NCBI GenBank assembly: GCA_965222975.1
Contig: CBDCVJ010000030.1
Coordinates: 124,001 to 188,000 of the forward strand
Reading direction: 5' to 3'
Source of the DNA: UBA6168 sp965222975
GTDB lineage: Bacteria; Bacteroidota; Bacteroidia; Chitinophagales; Saprospiraceae
Length of the DNA stretch: 64,000 nt
The translations under genes were made by a program, and so were the position numbers. Below are positions 8,728 through 19,222 of this stretch, piece by piece. Within the stretch, counting starts at the first letter, position 1; each line of letters begins with the position of its first letter. The notes under the pieces were generated by a model. That model did not search any database, was not told where the DNA came from, and worked only from the letters and a program-made list of their open reading frames with translations.

Positions 8728-11700
8728 TTATAATTTGCCGATAACCAATTGTTTAGCTACTGGCTTATGTTCAGGAATATTTAACCAAATAATGTAATGC
8801 CCTTCTTTCATTTTCCTCAAATCCACTTGGTAATATTTTGAATAAATCCTGTCAATATCGACCTGATCTACCAGTACACCCAAGTTATTGTAGATGGTTA
8901 AACTGACATCTTCCTTTCCGACAATCGCTTCGAGATTAACCGTAACAAAATCATTGGCCGGATTTGGGAAAAGAAGGAAATCAATCAAGTCGTCATAACG
9001 GACAGTGCGAGTTGCTGAATAACTGACCGTCCCATCCAAATGCACTAACCGTACCCGGTATATATTTTCTCCTACAACGGGTTCAAAATCATACCCTTCA
9101 TATACTTCTGTACGATTGCTACCTAATGACTCAAGTGCTGTTATTGGTTCAAATTCGCCACCATCAACTGACTTCTCAAGTATGTATTCTCCTACTTTAA
9201 AGCCTTCATTGTGCGTCCAATATAAAGCTGCATGCTCCAGTTCTTTCACTGCTTCTAATTGCAGGTTTTCGGCTGTTTGTGCAGCAAGATTGCTTGCTGA
9301 AGAAGTGGAAAAAACCAACCAACCTATTGCCTCAGTAGTATGGCTTACTTCTGAATCCAGCCATTGTTCTTCTTCTACTTTGATTTGTACATTGTCGGTA
9401 TTCAAATTACGGTGCCTGAGAGCGCAAACATCCCCACCATCATAAGTGTCAAAACTGGCAAGAAAACCAGGGTTGGAGAAACTTGAACTGAAGTTAACGG
9501 TGTACCAATTATGGGTGACGCTATTAGAGGTAAGGCCTGATTTGAAATTGTCGCCATTATAGCTGAACGATCCTTGCGTCATTGCGATGTACGCAACTGT
9601 TTCATTGCTATGGCTACTATTATCCTCTTCATGCAATTTGAATTGGAAGCTACTATTGCCAACATTTCTCGTCCTTGGCCCAACGGCATTGGCATCGTTA
9701 TAAGAAGCGACAGTCGTTAAAACAATCGGCCTGCTACTGAATGCAACATCAAAATTGTATGTAGAAAATGAAGCATTTGCCGTGATATTCCCAGCTTCGA
9801 AGTTTACACCGCCGATGGTATGATTTCCAGATTCCATGGCCATATAAAATAAAGTCTCTATAGGATGATAGCCATTTAAATAATCCCACTCGTCTATCTG
9901 GAACTCAAACCCATTTGTATTTACATTCCTAATTCGAGGGATAACTTGGTCCGTACTATTAGCAGAAGGCGGACCTAAAATAACAATTGGAGTATTATCG
10001 AACGGCTGGTCAAAAGAGACCCAGTACCAAGTGCTTGAGTTGGCTTGCTCTATAACAATTTCACCTGTTTGTAAAATTGGTGAAGAACCACTGTTGCCTC
10101 CACTGGCAGTTAAGCAAAATTCATCCAACTTGAGGCAGCCATTGTTATCTTTCCAAAAATATGTTTCCACATATGCTGCATTACTAGGTGCTTCAACCTG
10201 AACAATATAGTTAGTCCAAATAGTTGCTGTCACTCCTCTGTCGTGATCGCTGCCTATTCTCTGCCAGTCGGAATCGTAAAACTTAATTCCAACACCAGCC
10301 CAATCAGGATTGCCTGTTACTTTGGCAGCTACATTAAGCGTATAAACCGCACCCGGAACTGCAATGATTTGATTGCCGCCACCTCCTTGTCCAGAACAAA
10401 CTTGCACACTGTTATTGCCTTCGTAAACATCTGACGTTGTAATTACGGCATTATTTACCCAATCCCATTCATCAAGATTGTTTTCAAAGTTTCCATTTAA
10501 ATTGGCCAAAAGGTTTGATGAGCATTCTGTTGATGGCCCACTGCTTGTTAAACAAAAATCATCCGCATACAAACATCCCCCATCACCTTTATAAATCCAA
10601 GTGGTAATTCTACGGGCTTGAGATGGCAAAGAAACCTGAACCGTATATTCCTGAAAACCAGTACTTGTAATTTCAGTCTCCTCTCTTCCAAGCTCATTCC
10701 AATTTTCATCATAATAAACGATTCCAACTCCTGACCATCCTGCACCGCTTTCTTTTTTCGCAAAAACATTTAAAGTATATGTTTCTCCACCCAATGCCGC
10801 AAGATATTGGTCAGCTTCTCCCCATCCTCCGCAAATGCTCAATGCTTGAGATCCGCTATAAACATCTGTTGCAGTTATCCCGATGTTATTATACCAGGTA
10901 GCACCACCAATGCCATCTTCAAATCCTCCATTTACATATAAATTACCATCACAGGATGGAGAAGGGATATTGCACTCATTGGGTTGCACTATAATGCAAT
11001 TGCTCTCACCATCCCAATCCGTACAGCCAGCACGGCGTGAACAGCGAAGGAAGTAAGTTGTTTGAGAAACGCTGTTTATTGTCAACTCTGAAGTACTTCC
11101 GGCCCCTGAAACAGGCGACATATTATCAGGATCACAATCAAGCGTTCCTGAAATCCATAGGTACTCAATATCTCCTGTTCCGCCAGTAGGAAGGTCATCA
11201 TTGACTAATACCACCTGACTTCCTTGGCAGGTCTTTTCTATTTCACCACCGTCTGTAATGTTATCACAAGTACTCACGTTACAATCGCCATATTCGATGA
11301 CCAAAAGTGGTGCGTTGGCAGATTCCCCATTATAAGATTCGGCAGTCCGCTCACCTGTACCACTCACTATAATGACAAGGCTGTTTCCATCAACCCAGCC
11401 TCCTCTATTGACAATTTCCTGAACTATCGGAGAAAGGTCAGGCGTTTGGTGTTTTTGACTCGTCGTATTCCATGCCGGGACATTGTTCCATGCAACGGAA
11501 GCAGATGTGGTTGGGCGGTTTGAAATGTCATAATCGATCGATGAAAAAGTCAAAGTATTGTCGTTGTCTTCGCCTTTGAACACCAGATTGGTGGTTGTAC
11601 TATTGGTCTCATCTGTTTCAAATTCAATGTAGGCATTTATTATTGCTGCCCCTTGCGGCACACTGATATTTTCAAAACGCATCCCGACCAATTGGTCTCC

Positions 11701-14700
11701 TCCATCGTAAACAAATTCAAGGTCAGAACTACCTCTGGACACGTCTCCATCAACAATAAGCTCTTCCGCATCATCGGAGCCTTTATTGATTCTTGACGAA
11801 ATAGTGACTGTGTTCTGAGCACAATCAGGATCATTACAATCTATCAGCCCGTCGCCATCGTCATCAATACCGTTGGAACAATTTTCCGCCTGTGGAGGAT
11901 CTATAATGGTAACAGTGGCTTGACAATCCGCAGTCAATCCTAAAGAGTTGGTAACAGTCAATGTAACAGTATGATTTCCTGGTTGGCTGAAGCTGTTGGG
12001 CGAAACATCCAAACTGGTAATTGTTCCATTGCAGCCTGGTGATGAACCTCCGTCCACATCGTTACCTGTGATTTGCAGCGTTTCGCCAACAAAATTTTGT
12101 TGAAGGGTTAAATTGCTACAGACAGCAATTGGGTCGCCAGCAGTTACATTTACAGTAAATGATGTAGAAAGTGTACATCCTTGCGGGTCAGTATAATCGA
12201 CATTATACACACCACCTTGTGCAAGGATAATATCCGCCAGTAGCAATTGGTCGGAAGTAGAGCTACCAGTGTTGGTTTGTGAAAAACCATTTGGGCCTGA
12301 ATAAACAAAAACCCACTGCTCATAGCCATTTCCATCAAAGTCCAAAACCACATCCTGTCCTTCACAAACAGCCACCGAAGTTCCCGGATTAAAGGCCCCT
12401 CCATCTACTTGAATGTTTTGGCCAACAGGAGAACAAGTTACCTCATCCTCAAGGGTAAAACTGACTGTTTGTTGATCGCATATAATACCTGCCCCTACAT
12501 CTTGGCTATATACTGTAACTACAAAGGTGTAACTACCCGCAGTCAAAGCAAGCGGGTTTGGATCACCAGGATAATGATAAGGAACTACATTTTCGATATG
12601 CGTATCAACCAGTGCCCCACTTACATCGAACTGTACACTTTCCAGTGTACCAGTAGTTGAAGCCAATATATTATATGATGCTGGCAAATCACTTAAAAGA
12701 TAAGTTCCACCATCAACGATATTAATAGTCGAAGTTCCAGCATTAATATCAAAAAAGGAAAGACCTGTAAACGCTCCTGTACACAATGTTCCTTGACAAG
12801 TACAACCGTCAGCAAGTATTACATCATTTTCAGTATTGGGGTTGCCATCGTTGCAGGGTGTGCCCGGAGGTTGGATACCCACTGCCCATTGGACTGCTGC
12901 ATCAAACAGAGCAGATCCATTTATAGTCAGCAAATTTGCTGTCGAGTTGTGCAAGAAAAACCCAACCCTTCGTGCAGGAGCCGTCAAACCTACCATGTTA
13001 TCTCCTGTGTCATAGGCAAAAATTAATTTGCGGGTGGAGTTGCCTGGTACAGAGGCAATCGAAATGGCAGAAGCAGAAGGAACTCCCCATGACATGGTGT
13101 TGCTACTTGAATATACTTGAACGGTGCCGCTCAACCCGGCAGCCAGAGGATGAGAAGCATTTTCAATGGTCAATTGCGACAAGCTGCCCTGTGAATCATA
13201 ATCTGTCCCAGTCGTTGAGCCAGTCATATTAAAATCGTCAAACAACCAACTTTCATAACAAATAACAGGCACAGCAACATCTCTGTATTTTGTATTGACA
13301 TTCGAAGATAAAGTTGTCGAGCTAATAAAAATCAATCCTTTACCATCTGCATCGGCTGTTGTCGTTTGGTTATCATCAACAACGGTCACATTAAATCCAA
13401 GTGCCTCTAATCTTGCTTTAGCATTAGCGTCCGAAGTATTCAACGAGGTGCTTGAAGCGACAAATAATGCTTCAAAATTGCATCCGCTACCTGTACTTCC
13501 CGATGTTGAAAAACTGGTTGCACTACTTGAACAACCAGTGGCACTTCCCGCTACATTTTTTGGCACTACATACCAGTAGTAAGTTGTACCGCCCTGCAAA
13601 CCATTTACCGTTGTTGACGTACCTGATACGTCTGCGGCAACAATGGCTGATGGCGGGTTAGCCGTTCCCAAAAAGACATCGTAAGCACTTGCGTCCAAAG
13701 AAGAATTCCAAGATAGGTCAACAGAAGCAGGATCAACATCAGTGGTCTGATCTATCGGGGCAGCATTAGTGGTGCAAGCCGGTGCATTCACCACAGTGAC
13801 ATTGAATTCACAAGTGGAGCCATTGCCACTCAAATCACCAGCTGTATATATCACAGTCGTGACCCCAACTGGGAATGATGCTCCGGGTGAGAAAGTGCTG
13901 CTAAAAGAAATCAGCGCACAATTGTCAGAAGCAGTCGGCTCTGTCCAGGTGGCTGTTCCACTTCCATTGGTCGCACCAACGGTAATATCTGCCGGGCAAT
14001 TGGAAATGACAGGTGGCTCATTGTCTACGGTACAATTACCTTCAACTGTCACTGTAAAGCTGCATGTAGAAGTATTTCCTTTTACATCAGAAGCTTGATA
14101 AATGACTGTCGTTTGGCCTAACTGAAAAGTTGCTCCTGGTGAAAAATTGCTGGTAATAGTAATAGGTTGGCAAGAGCTACTTGCAGTAGGCTCAGTCCAG
14201 TTTACTACAGCTGAATTGCCATTTGCCTGTACAGTGATATTAGCAGGGCAATTATTGAAAACTGGAGGTGTTGTGACGCCCGGACATGGGTCATTACCGA
14301 CAGTAATGGTAAAATTACAAGTAGATGAATTTCCATTCACATCATCAGCTGTGTATACAACATTGGTCGTCCCAGCCAGGAATACGCTTCCGGATATATG
14401 GCTCGCACTTACAGAAGCAACCCCACATAAGTCAAATACATTTGGCGTGACCCACACCGCTACTGCGCCACCCGTAGCTGCATCTATCGGCTTAAAAATA
14501 TTTGCGGGGCAATTGATGAAGGAAGGTGGTGTATTGTCCACGGCACATGGGTCTTCAAAATCCACTATTACATCAAAGCTACATGTCCCTTCATTTCCAT
14601 TGCCGTCAGTTGCAGTATAGATAACTGCTGTAGTCCCAACTCCAAATAACTGACCCGGAACAAAATCAGAATCGAGAAAGAGCGGATAACAATCATCCGT

Positions 14701-16911
14701 GGCGGTTGGTGCTACCCAACTTGCATTAGCCCCAGTACCTGTTGTCACCAATGTTATATCTGTTGGACAACCAACAAAAACAGGTGCTGTTGCATCTCCT
14801 GTGCAACCGGCACCCAGCGGTGTTTGCCGTACATCCACCCTGAACTGACAATTTCCAATATTACCATAATCATCTGTGGCAGAATAAGTTACCCCTGTAA
14901 TTCCGAAGGGGAAATTATCACCGGGTGAATGGCTATTCGTTACAGAAGAGGCCGTACAATTGTCAGTAAAAACTGGCTCTACCCAGTCAACTACCACACC
15001 CGCCTGATCGGAGAAAACAACAATATCCCTTGGGCAACTATCAAATTGTGGTTCAAGTACATCGGTAGGTGTAATAGAAGCTGTACAGGTAAGGCTATCT
15101 GTTGTATTTGGAACCCTTAGTACAATATTGGCATTTATGATCGTCCCAATATCAGAGCAAGTGAATACCGGGCGGTCTATGCCATCAGCGAGATACACGA
15201 AGTTGGCGCAACTATCAAAATTGGCGAAAGCAATCAATTCAGGGGCGTATACCTTCACTTCCCCATCAATATCAGCTCCAAAAGTCCCATCTTGGCATAT
15301 AGCTGGTGCATCGGAAGTTGTGTTCGTATGCACATAACAACCTTGGCAATCAACTGCTGTTCCGCTCAACGTACCCCTTTGGAAAATGATAGCATGGACT
15401 TCTAATGATCCAGTATTATTAATTGTACCATCATTGCTTATAGTCGAGCATTCATCACTCAATAAAAAGTCCGTATTTTCCAAAGCACCACTATTCAAAA
15501 TATTACCGGACACCTGTTGCAACAACTCATTATTAGTTAATAGTGATCCTGTTTCATTGGTAAAAATGCCCATATTTTCCAAGTAGGCATTGTTGGTAAA
15601 GATACCTTCGTTCAACGTCCGTACAAAATTGGTGAAACGGCCATTATTGGTCAGCGCTCCTGCCGATTTATTTTGAAAATCTTGTTGGTTGTTGATACTC
15701 CCTGAAATGTTTATGGTAAAATTGCCATTGTTCATCCAGACCGATCCACCATTTACATTGATTACACCATTATTGAAAAAATCAGCATTGGTGTTCACTT
15801 GATCATTCGTGCTGATCGTTCCATCATTGGTAAAACTACCTACGAGGTTATTAATCTGTGAACCACTGAAACTATTGATCGTTCCGCCATTTGTAAAGCT
15901 GCCACTGTTTTCAATATTTCCAAAACTATCTATTGAACCATTGGTAACCAAAGTGCCTGCATTTTGGATTTTTGATCCAAAACCCATAGCAATGGACGAT
16001 CCACTACTGTTGGTAAAAGAACCTGTCGAACTAATATCTATCAGGTTATTGTTGTTAAATGTTCCATCATTAATAAAACTGCCATTATTGACCAATTGGA
16101 AACCATTGATAAAAGTACCAAGGTTTTGAGCAGCGCCATCATTTGTCACGATGCCACTGGCATTATTGAACACAGCTCCGGCTGCAATTGTCAGCGAACC
16201 TGATGTAACCACTGCACTGCTGTTGGAAAAATTTCCGTTCACATTGAAATCGCCAGTAGCAGTGACAGTACCAAGGTTATTGAAATTGCCATCCACTTGA
16301 AGCAAAGCCGATGCCCCCGTGATGTTCAAGTTCGAACCAAAATTGTTGGTAAAGGTGCTACCCGCTGCTACTGTAAGTGATTCGGTCGTCAGTGTTTGAC
16401 TGTTATCAAATGAACCCTCCGTAACCAAAGTCCCTGCCGCAGCATCAATCGTCCCATTATTGGTAACGAGCCCCCGGTTGGTAAGTACAGTTGAAAGCGT
16501 GAACGTGCCGCCATTGGTAAAGGAAGCCCCTGTTTCGTTTACAAAAGTTGACGACCCATCAAAAGTAGACGAGTTGAAATTGTTGAAAGCCCCGTTGTTC
16601 GTCAGGCCGCTTGTCCCTGAAAAGTTGAACGTTCCAGAATTGGAAATAGTCCCGTCATTGACCAAGGGCGAATTGGCCGTTACTCCTCCAAAATTGGTAA
16701 TGGTAAAATCAATGGTCAGCGGGCTTCCGATGACGACATTAATACCGCCGCCTATCAACGCATCATTGCCATTGGCAGGGAGACCGTTGTTCCAGTTTGC
16801 GGCAGTAAACCAATCGCCATTGTCAGGCCCGATATATTGGGTTTGAGAATTTAGGCCATGCCATGCACAGAATGACAGGCAGACCAAGGTCAGGTAAGTT
16901 TTGATTCGCAT
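8728..16911 (-). CDS. Giant modular T9SS surface protein (HYR, Fn3-like, jelly-roll and lectin-like domains)
   Basis: The 2727-residue protein has a signal peptide (residues 1-22). Residues about 35-505 are Asn/Gly/Thr-rich short repeats (NNGT, NSGTF, FTNNG) that look like a beta-solenoid. About 617-1043 holds five HYR domains (PPxxxxCPxxI ... VIYTAxDxxGN). Then come an Fn3-like domain (1047-1137), a glutaminase-like fold region (1143-1347), PKD/Ig-like segments, a NGIDDDGDGLIDCNDPDC calcium-loop motif, a DNRLRE-like domain (1695-1873), two CBM_4_9-like jelly rolls (1983-2267), a three-part H-type-lectin-like region (2273-2537), an Fn3-like segment and a T9SS type A sorting domain (2647-2727). 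It is probably a cell-surface adhesin or glycan-binding protein. The frame is intact over 8.2 kb, and a terminator follows. Confidence 0.88.
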   Translation of the reverse strand: MRIKTYLTLVCLSFCAWHGLNSQTQYIGPDNGDWFTAANWNNGLPANGNDALIGGGINVVIGSPLTIDFTITNFGGVTANSPLVNDGTISNSGTFNFSGTSGLTNNGAFNNFNSSTFDGSSTFVNETGASFTNGGTFTLSTVLTNRGLVTNNGTIDAAAGTLVTEGSFDNSQTLTTESLTVAAGSTFTNNFGSNLNITGASALLQVDGNFNNLGTVTATGDFNVNGNFSNSSAVVTSGSLTIAAGAVFNNASGIVTNDGAAQNLGTFINGFQLVNNGSFINDGTFNNNNLIDISSTGSFTNSSGSSIAMGFGSKIQNAGTLVTNGSIDSFGNIENSGSFTNGGTINSFSGSQINNLVGSFTNDGTISTNDQVNTNADFFNNGVINVNGGSVWMNNGNFTINISGSINNQQDFQNKSAGALTNNGRFTNFVRTLNEGIFTNNAYLENMGIFTNETGSLLTNNELLQQVSGNILNSGALENTDFLLSDECSTISNDGTINNTGSLEVHAIIFQRGTLSGTAVDCQGCYVHTNTTSDAPAICQDGTFGADIDGEVKVYAPELIAFANFDSCANFVYLADGIDRPVFTCSDIGTIINANIVLRVPNTTDSLTCTASITPTDVLEPQFDSCPRDIVVFSDQAGVVVDWVEPVFTDNCTASSVTNSHSPGDNFPFGITGVTYSATDDYGNIGNCQFRVDVRQTPLGAGCTGDATAPVFVGCPTDITLVTTGTGANASWVAPTATDDCYPLFLDSDFVPGQLFGVGTTAVIYTATDGNGNEGTCSFDVIVDFEDPCAVDNTPPSFINCPANIFKPIDAATGGAVAVWVTPNVFDLCGVASVSASHISGSVFLAGTTNVVYTADDVNGNSSTCNFTITVGNDPCPGVTTPPVFNNCPANITVQANGNSAVVNWTEPTASSSCQPITITSNFSPGATFQLGQTTVIYQASDVKGNTSTCSFTVTVEGNCTVDNEPPVISNCPADITVGATNGSGTATWTEPTASDNCALISFSSTFSPGASFPVGVTTVIYTAGDLSGNGSTCEFNVTVVNAPACTTNAAPIDQTTDVDPASVDLSWNSSLDASAYDVFLGTANPPSAIVAADVSGTSTTVNGLQGGTTYYWYVVPKNVAGSATGCSSSATSFSTSGSTGSGCNFEALFVASSTSLNTSDANAKARLEALGFNVTVVDDNQTTTADADGKGLIFISSTTLSSNVNTKYRDVAVPVICYESWLFDDFNMTGSTTGTDYDSQGSLSQLTIENASHPLAAGLSGTVQVYSSSNTMSWGVPSASAISIASVPGNSTRKLIFAYDTGDNMVGLTAPARRVGFFLHNSTANLLTINGSALFDAAVQWAVGIQPPGTPCNDGNPNTENDVILADGCTCQGTLCTGAFTGLSFFDINAGTSTINIVDGGTYLLSDLPASYNILASTTGTLESVQFDVSGALVDTHIENVVPYHYPGDPNPLALTAGSYTFVVTVYSQDVGAGIICDQQTVSFTLEDEVTCSPVGQNIQVDGGAFNPGTSVAVCEGQDVVLDFDGNGYEQWVFVYSGPNGFSQTNTGSSTSDQLLLADIILAQGGVYNVDYTDPQGCTLSTSFTVNVTAGDPIAVCSNLTLQQNFVGETLQITGNDVDGGSSPGCNGTITSLDVSPNSFSQPGNHTVTLTVTNSLGLTADCQATVTIIDPPQAENCSNGIDDDGDGLIDCNDPDCAQNTVTISSRINKGSDDAEELIVDGDVSRGSSDLEFVYDGGDQLVGMRFENISVPQGAAIINAYIEFETDETNSTTTNLVFKGEDNDNTLTFSSIDYDISNRPTTSASVAWNNVPAWNTTSQKHQTPDLSPIVQEIVNRGGWVDGNSLVIIVSGTGERTAESYNGESANAPLLVIEYGDCNVSTCDNITDGGEIEKTCQGSQVVLVNDDLPTGGTGDIEYLWISGTLDCDPDNMSPVSGAGSTSELTINSVSQTTYFLRCSRRAGCTDWDGESNCIIVQPNECNIPSPSCDGNLYVNGGFEDGIGGATWYNNIGITATDVYSGSQALSICGGWGEADQYLAALGGETYTLNVFAKKESGAGWSGVGIVYYDENWNELGREETEITSTGFQEYTVQVSLPSQARRITTWIYKGDGGCLYADDFCLTSSGPSTECSSNLLANLNGNFENNLDEWDWVNNAVITTSDVYEGNNSVQVCSGQGGGGNQIIAVPGAVYTLNVAAKVTGNPDWAGVGIKFYDSDWQRIGSDHDRGVTATIWTNYIVQVEAPSNAAYVETYFWKDNNGCLKLDEFCLTASGGNSGSSPILQTGEIVIEQANSSTWYWVSFDQPFDNTPIVILGPPSANSTDQVIPRIRNVNTNGFEFQIDEWDYLNGYHPIETLFYMAMESGNHTIGGVNFEAGNITANASFSTYNFDVAFSSRPIVLTTVASYNDANAVGPRTRNVGNSSFQFKLHEEDNSSHSNETVAYIAMTQGSFSYNGDNFKSGLTSNSVTHNWYTVNFSSSFSNPGFLASFDTYDGGDVCALRHRNLNTDNVQIKVEEEQWLDSEVSHTTEAIGWLVFSTSSASNLAAQTAENLQLEAVKELEHAALYWTHNEGFKVGEYILEKSVDGGEFEPITALESLGSNRTEVYEGYDFEPVVGENIYRVRLVHLDGTVSYSATRTVRYDDLIDFLLFPNPANDFVTVNLEAIVGKEDVSLTIYNNLGVLVDQVDIDRIYSKYYQVDLRKMKEGHYIIWLNIPEHKPVAKQLVIGKL

Positions 16912-17441
16912 AATTGTTAAAAGTGTTTGTTATTTGATATTAATACGTGAGTAAGACCTAAGAATTGGAATATTAAATGACTCGCAGAAAATGCTTAATG
17001 TAGTTGTGAAAAGTAAGTGTGAGGACCAGAAAAGTGTTTAAGACGTAGGGGGAAAGAAAGCACAAAGATTGCAAAAACTAATGTCCTATACAAATTTCCA
17101 AAAATTAAATGGGCAAAGCTTGAGTATGCTCTTTTAACAATAAGGAATCCATTTTAAGAAATGATCGAACCAAGAGTTTATCAGTCAACATTTTATAAAA
17201 TATAAAATAAATTAATATTTAAACAGTGTAAATTCCTATGCCATAAAACATATTTTTTATAAACATTTATCAAAACCGCCTTATTTAATCAATTTATAGC
17301 TGAATAAGAATTGCTTGCACTAAAAGCAACTTTTATTTAAACCTGCCTATAAAAAAAATTTGCTGAATCGAAGGTCTCGAAATCTTCTTACTGGCTATTT
17401 CCAAATATAAAAATACCTTTGCCGCCAAACTCAAATACCCT
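16912..17441. other. 530-bp intergenic region between divergent genes
   Basis: AT-rich gap between the giant surface protein (-) and the ZIP transporter (+). The minus-strand -7-like box TATATTTG at 17402-17409 would give the surface gene a leader of nearly 500 nt. I see no ORF with family-like sequence and no strong hairpin. Confidence 0.5.
17414..17421 (+). promoter_or_regulatory. Predicted -7 promoter box of the ZIP transporter gene
   Basis: TACCTTTG matches the Bacteroidota consensus TAnnTTTG and ends 20 nt before the ATG at 17442. No clear -33 TTTG was found. Confidence 0.5.
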
Positions 17442-18176
17442 ATGCCCATTTGGCAATATATTCTACTCTTCACATCGGTCTTTTTAGGTGGCAGCCTTGG
17501 CTTTTTATTTAGTAAGGAAAACAAAAGCTGGTTGCAGATTATCCTATCTTTCAGTGGGGCTTATATCTTAGGGATTACAATCCTTCATTTAATGCCTTGG
17601 GTGTTCAGTTCAGGCGACCAGCTGATCGGACTTTGGGTAATAGCAGGATTTTTCATCCAATTGATCCTTGAGCAATTTTCCGTTGGAGTTGAGCATGGGC
17701 ATATACATGCACCTCATAAATACTCAACAGGTTTTGTCATCTCGGTTATGTTTGGTCTTGGAATACATGCATTTATGGAAGGCATTCCTCTGAGTTATTA
17801 TGAAGAATTCCATGTGGAAGCACATGGTCATGGTCATACCCACAACCACTTGCTTTACGGAATAATACTTCACCACATACCTGCCGCACTTGCACTTGTT
17901 TTACTATTGAAAATATCAGGAGTAAAAAGGTGGGTGATTTGGCTGTGCTTGGGGCTTTTTGCATTTATGTCACCATTAGGGGCAGCCGTATCTGGTTTCA
18001 CTGCCATTACTCCAGCATTACAAAAAGGTATCCTCGCTTTTGCAGTTGGTTCGCTGCTTCACATTGCCACAGTGATATTATTTGAAATGGATAGCTCCAA
18101 CCATCATCATATTCCTCGTAAAAAGCTGATTGCCATTATTTTAGGCATTGGTTTCTCCATCTTAACTTTAATGTAA
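17442..18176 (+). CDS. ZIP-family divalent metal transporter
   Basis: The 244-residue inner-membrane protein has about eight hydrophobic helices. The metal-binding helices carry HAFMEGIPL and HHIPAALAL, matching the conserved His/Glu/Pro positions of ZIP (SLC39) helices IV and V. A His-rich cytosolic loop (HGHIHAPH and HGHGHTHNH) is typical of zinc or iron ZIPs. It should import zinc or a related divalent cation. The stop codon region overlaps the convergent acyl-CoA reductase gene by 9 bp. A predicted promoter lies just upstream. Confidence 0.88.
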   Translation: MPIWQYILLFTSVFLGGSLGFLFSKENKSWLQIILSFSGAYILGITILHLMPWVFSSGDQLIGLWVIAGFFIQLILEQFSVGVEHGHIHAPHKYSTGFVISVMFGLGIHAFMEGIPLSYYEEFHVEAHGHGHTHNHLLYGIILHHIPAALALVLLLKISGVKRWVIWLCLGLFAFMSPLGAAVSGFTAITPALQKGILAFAVGSLLHIATVILFEMDSSNHHHIPRKKLIAIILGIGFSILTLM

Positions 18177-19187
18177 ATTAATTAAAAAAGCCATTGTATC
18201 AACCCCATCGGCAAAATCATTAAGTGCTGGCTCCTGCGCTTTTCCAAATTCAACCGTTTCAAATCCTTCTACTTCGATTTTTGAAACGATACATTGGATT
18301 TCTTCTTTTTTGTTTTTTAATTCAATCGCCAATTTTTCCTTGTCGTTGTAAAATTCATAATGCAAAAGAGCGATGCGGGAAGCGATGGACGGATTTTCGG
18401 TAAGTATAATACAGCCATTGTTCCAGAACATTGTTTTGTTCATGATCAACAATGCCATAATATAGTCATAATTGTTTTTATACTTACTGTGTAGAATAAT
18501 CTCTTTGTACTCGTGGAGTTTTTCAAGCAATAATTGAAAATCATATCCTTCAGGCAAATATAGCTTGGATACATTACGGCAACCTAAACCAAAATACCGA
18601 AAAATATCTTTCCCCAATGCATGCAAATCGTCTCCGGTTTCAGATCCATCCAATACTGCTACGGCATTTCTATTCTTCCGTATGATGTTAGGCACTTTTC
18701 CAAAATAGGATTCAAAATACCGGGCTGAGTTATTGCTACCAGTTGCAATGACAGCATCAAAACCCTTTAGCCTTTCGACTATTTCAAAGTAGCTTTCAAA
18801 TATAGGGTTGGCTTGCGATAGCAATTTCAATAAGTAGGGCAACAAGTATTTATCTTTTTCTGATAATTTGATTTTTGCTCTATGTCCGCTTACAAAAACG
18901 CAAAGCAAATCATGAAACCCGACCAAAGGAATATTGCCGGCCATTACAAGGCCAATCGTTCTCAGATCTTTTGGTTCTGGCCAGCCATAACCTTCCGCCC
19001 ATTTTTCCAATTTTTCTTTTTGCAAATAATGAGTGGCGATTGCATTCAGCGCCCGTTGTTGATTTTCGACAGTGAACCACTGGTTGTTGAAATGGGAACG
19101 CTGCATGACGGCTTCAAGGTAGTCGTCCTTTTGGAGGAGTCGTTCGCCTAACTGAGCAAGGGCTGTAATTCGATGTTTTATGTTCAT
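18168..19187 (-). CDS. LuxC-type acyl-CoA reductase
   Basis: The 339-residue protein fits the acyl-CoA reductase (LuxC) family: IGLVMAGNIPLVGFHDLL, the IATGSNNSARYFESYF segment, and FRYFGLGCRNVSKLYLP with the expected catalytic Cys in GLGCRNVSK. It would reduce acyl-CoA (or acyl-ACP) to an aldehyde with NADPH. There are no luxD/luxE partners here, so bioluminescence is not implied; in Bacteroidota this family occurs alone. It lies just downstream of the rluD locus, and its 3' end overlaps the ZIP gene by 9 bp. Confidence 0.88.
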   Translation of the reverse strand: MNIKHRITALAQLGERLLQKDDYLEAVMQRSHFNNQWFTVENQQRALNAIATHYLQKEKLEKWAEGYGWPEPKDLRTIGLVMAGNIPLVGFHDLLCVFVSGHRAKIKLSEKDKYLLPYLLKLLSQANPIFESYFEIVERLKGFDAVIATGSNNSARYFESYFGKVPNIIRKNRNAVAVLDGSETGDDLHALGKDIFRYFGLGCRNVSKLYLPEGYDFQLLLEKLHEYKEIILHSKYKNNYDYIMALLIMNKTMFWNNGCIILTENPSIASRIALLHYEFYNDKEKLAIELKNKKEEIQCIVSKIEVEGFETVEFGKAQEPALNDFADGVDTMAFLINLH

Positions 19188-19222
19188 TCGATGTTAAGTC
19201 TTCAAACCGCTGAAATTTGGTT

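Noticed and set aside
13769..14620. Long plus-strand open frames opposite the HYR region of the giant surface gene
   Set aside because: They mirror the repeated coding strand, have no start context or family motifs, and the minus-strand frame is an intact multidomain protein.
18168..19187. Bioluminescence (lux) operon
   Set aside because: Only a LuxC-type reductase is present; no luxAB, luxD or luxE is nearby.
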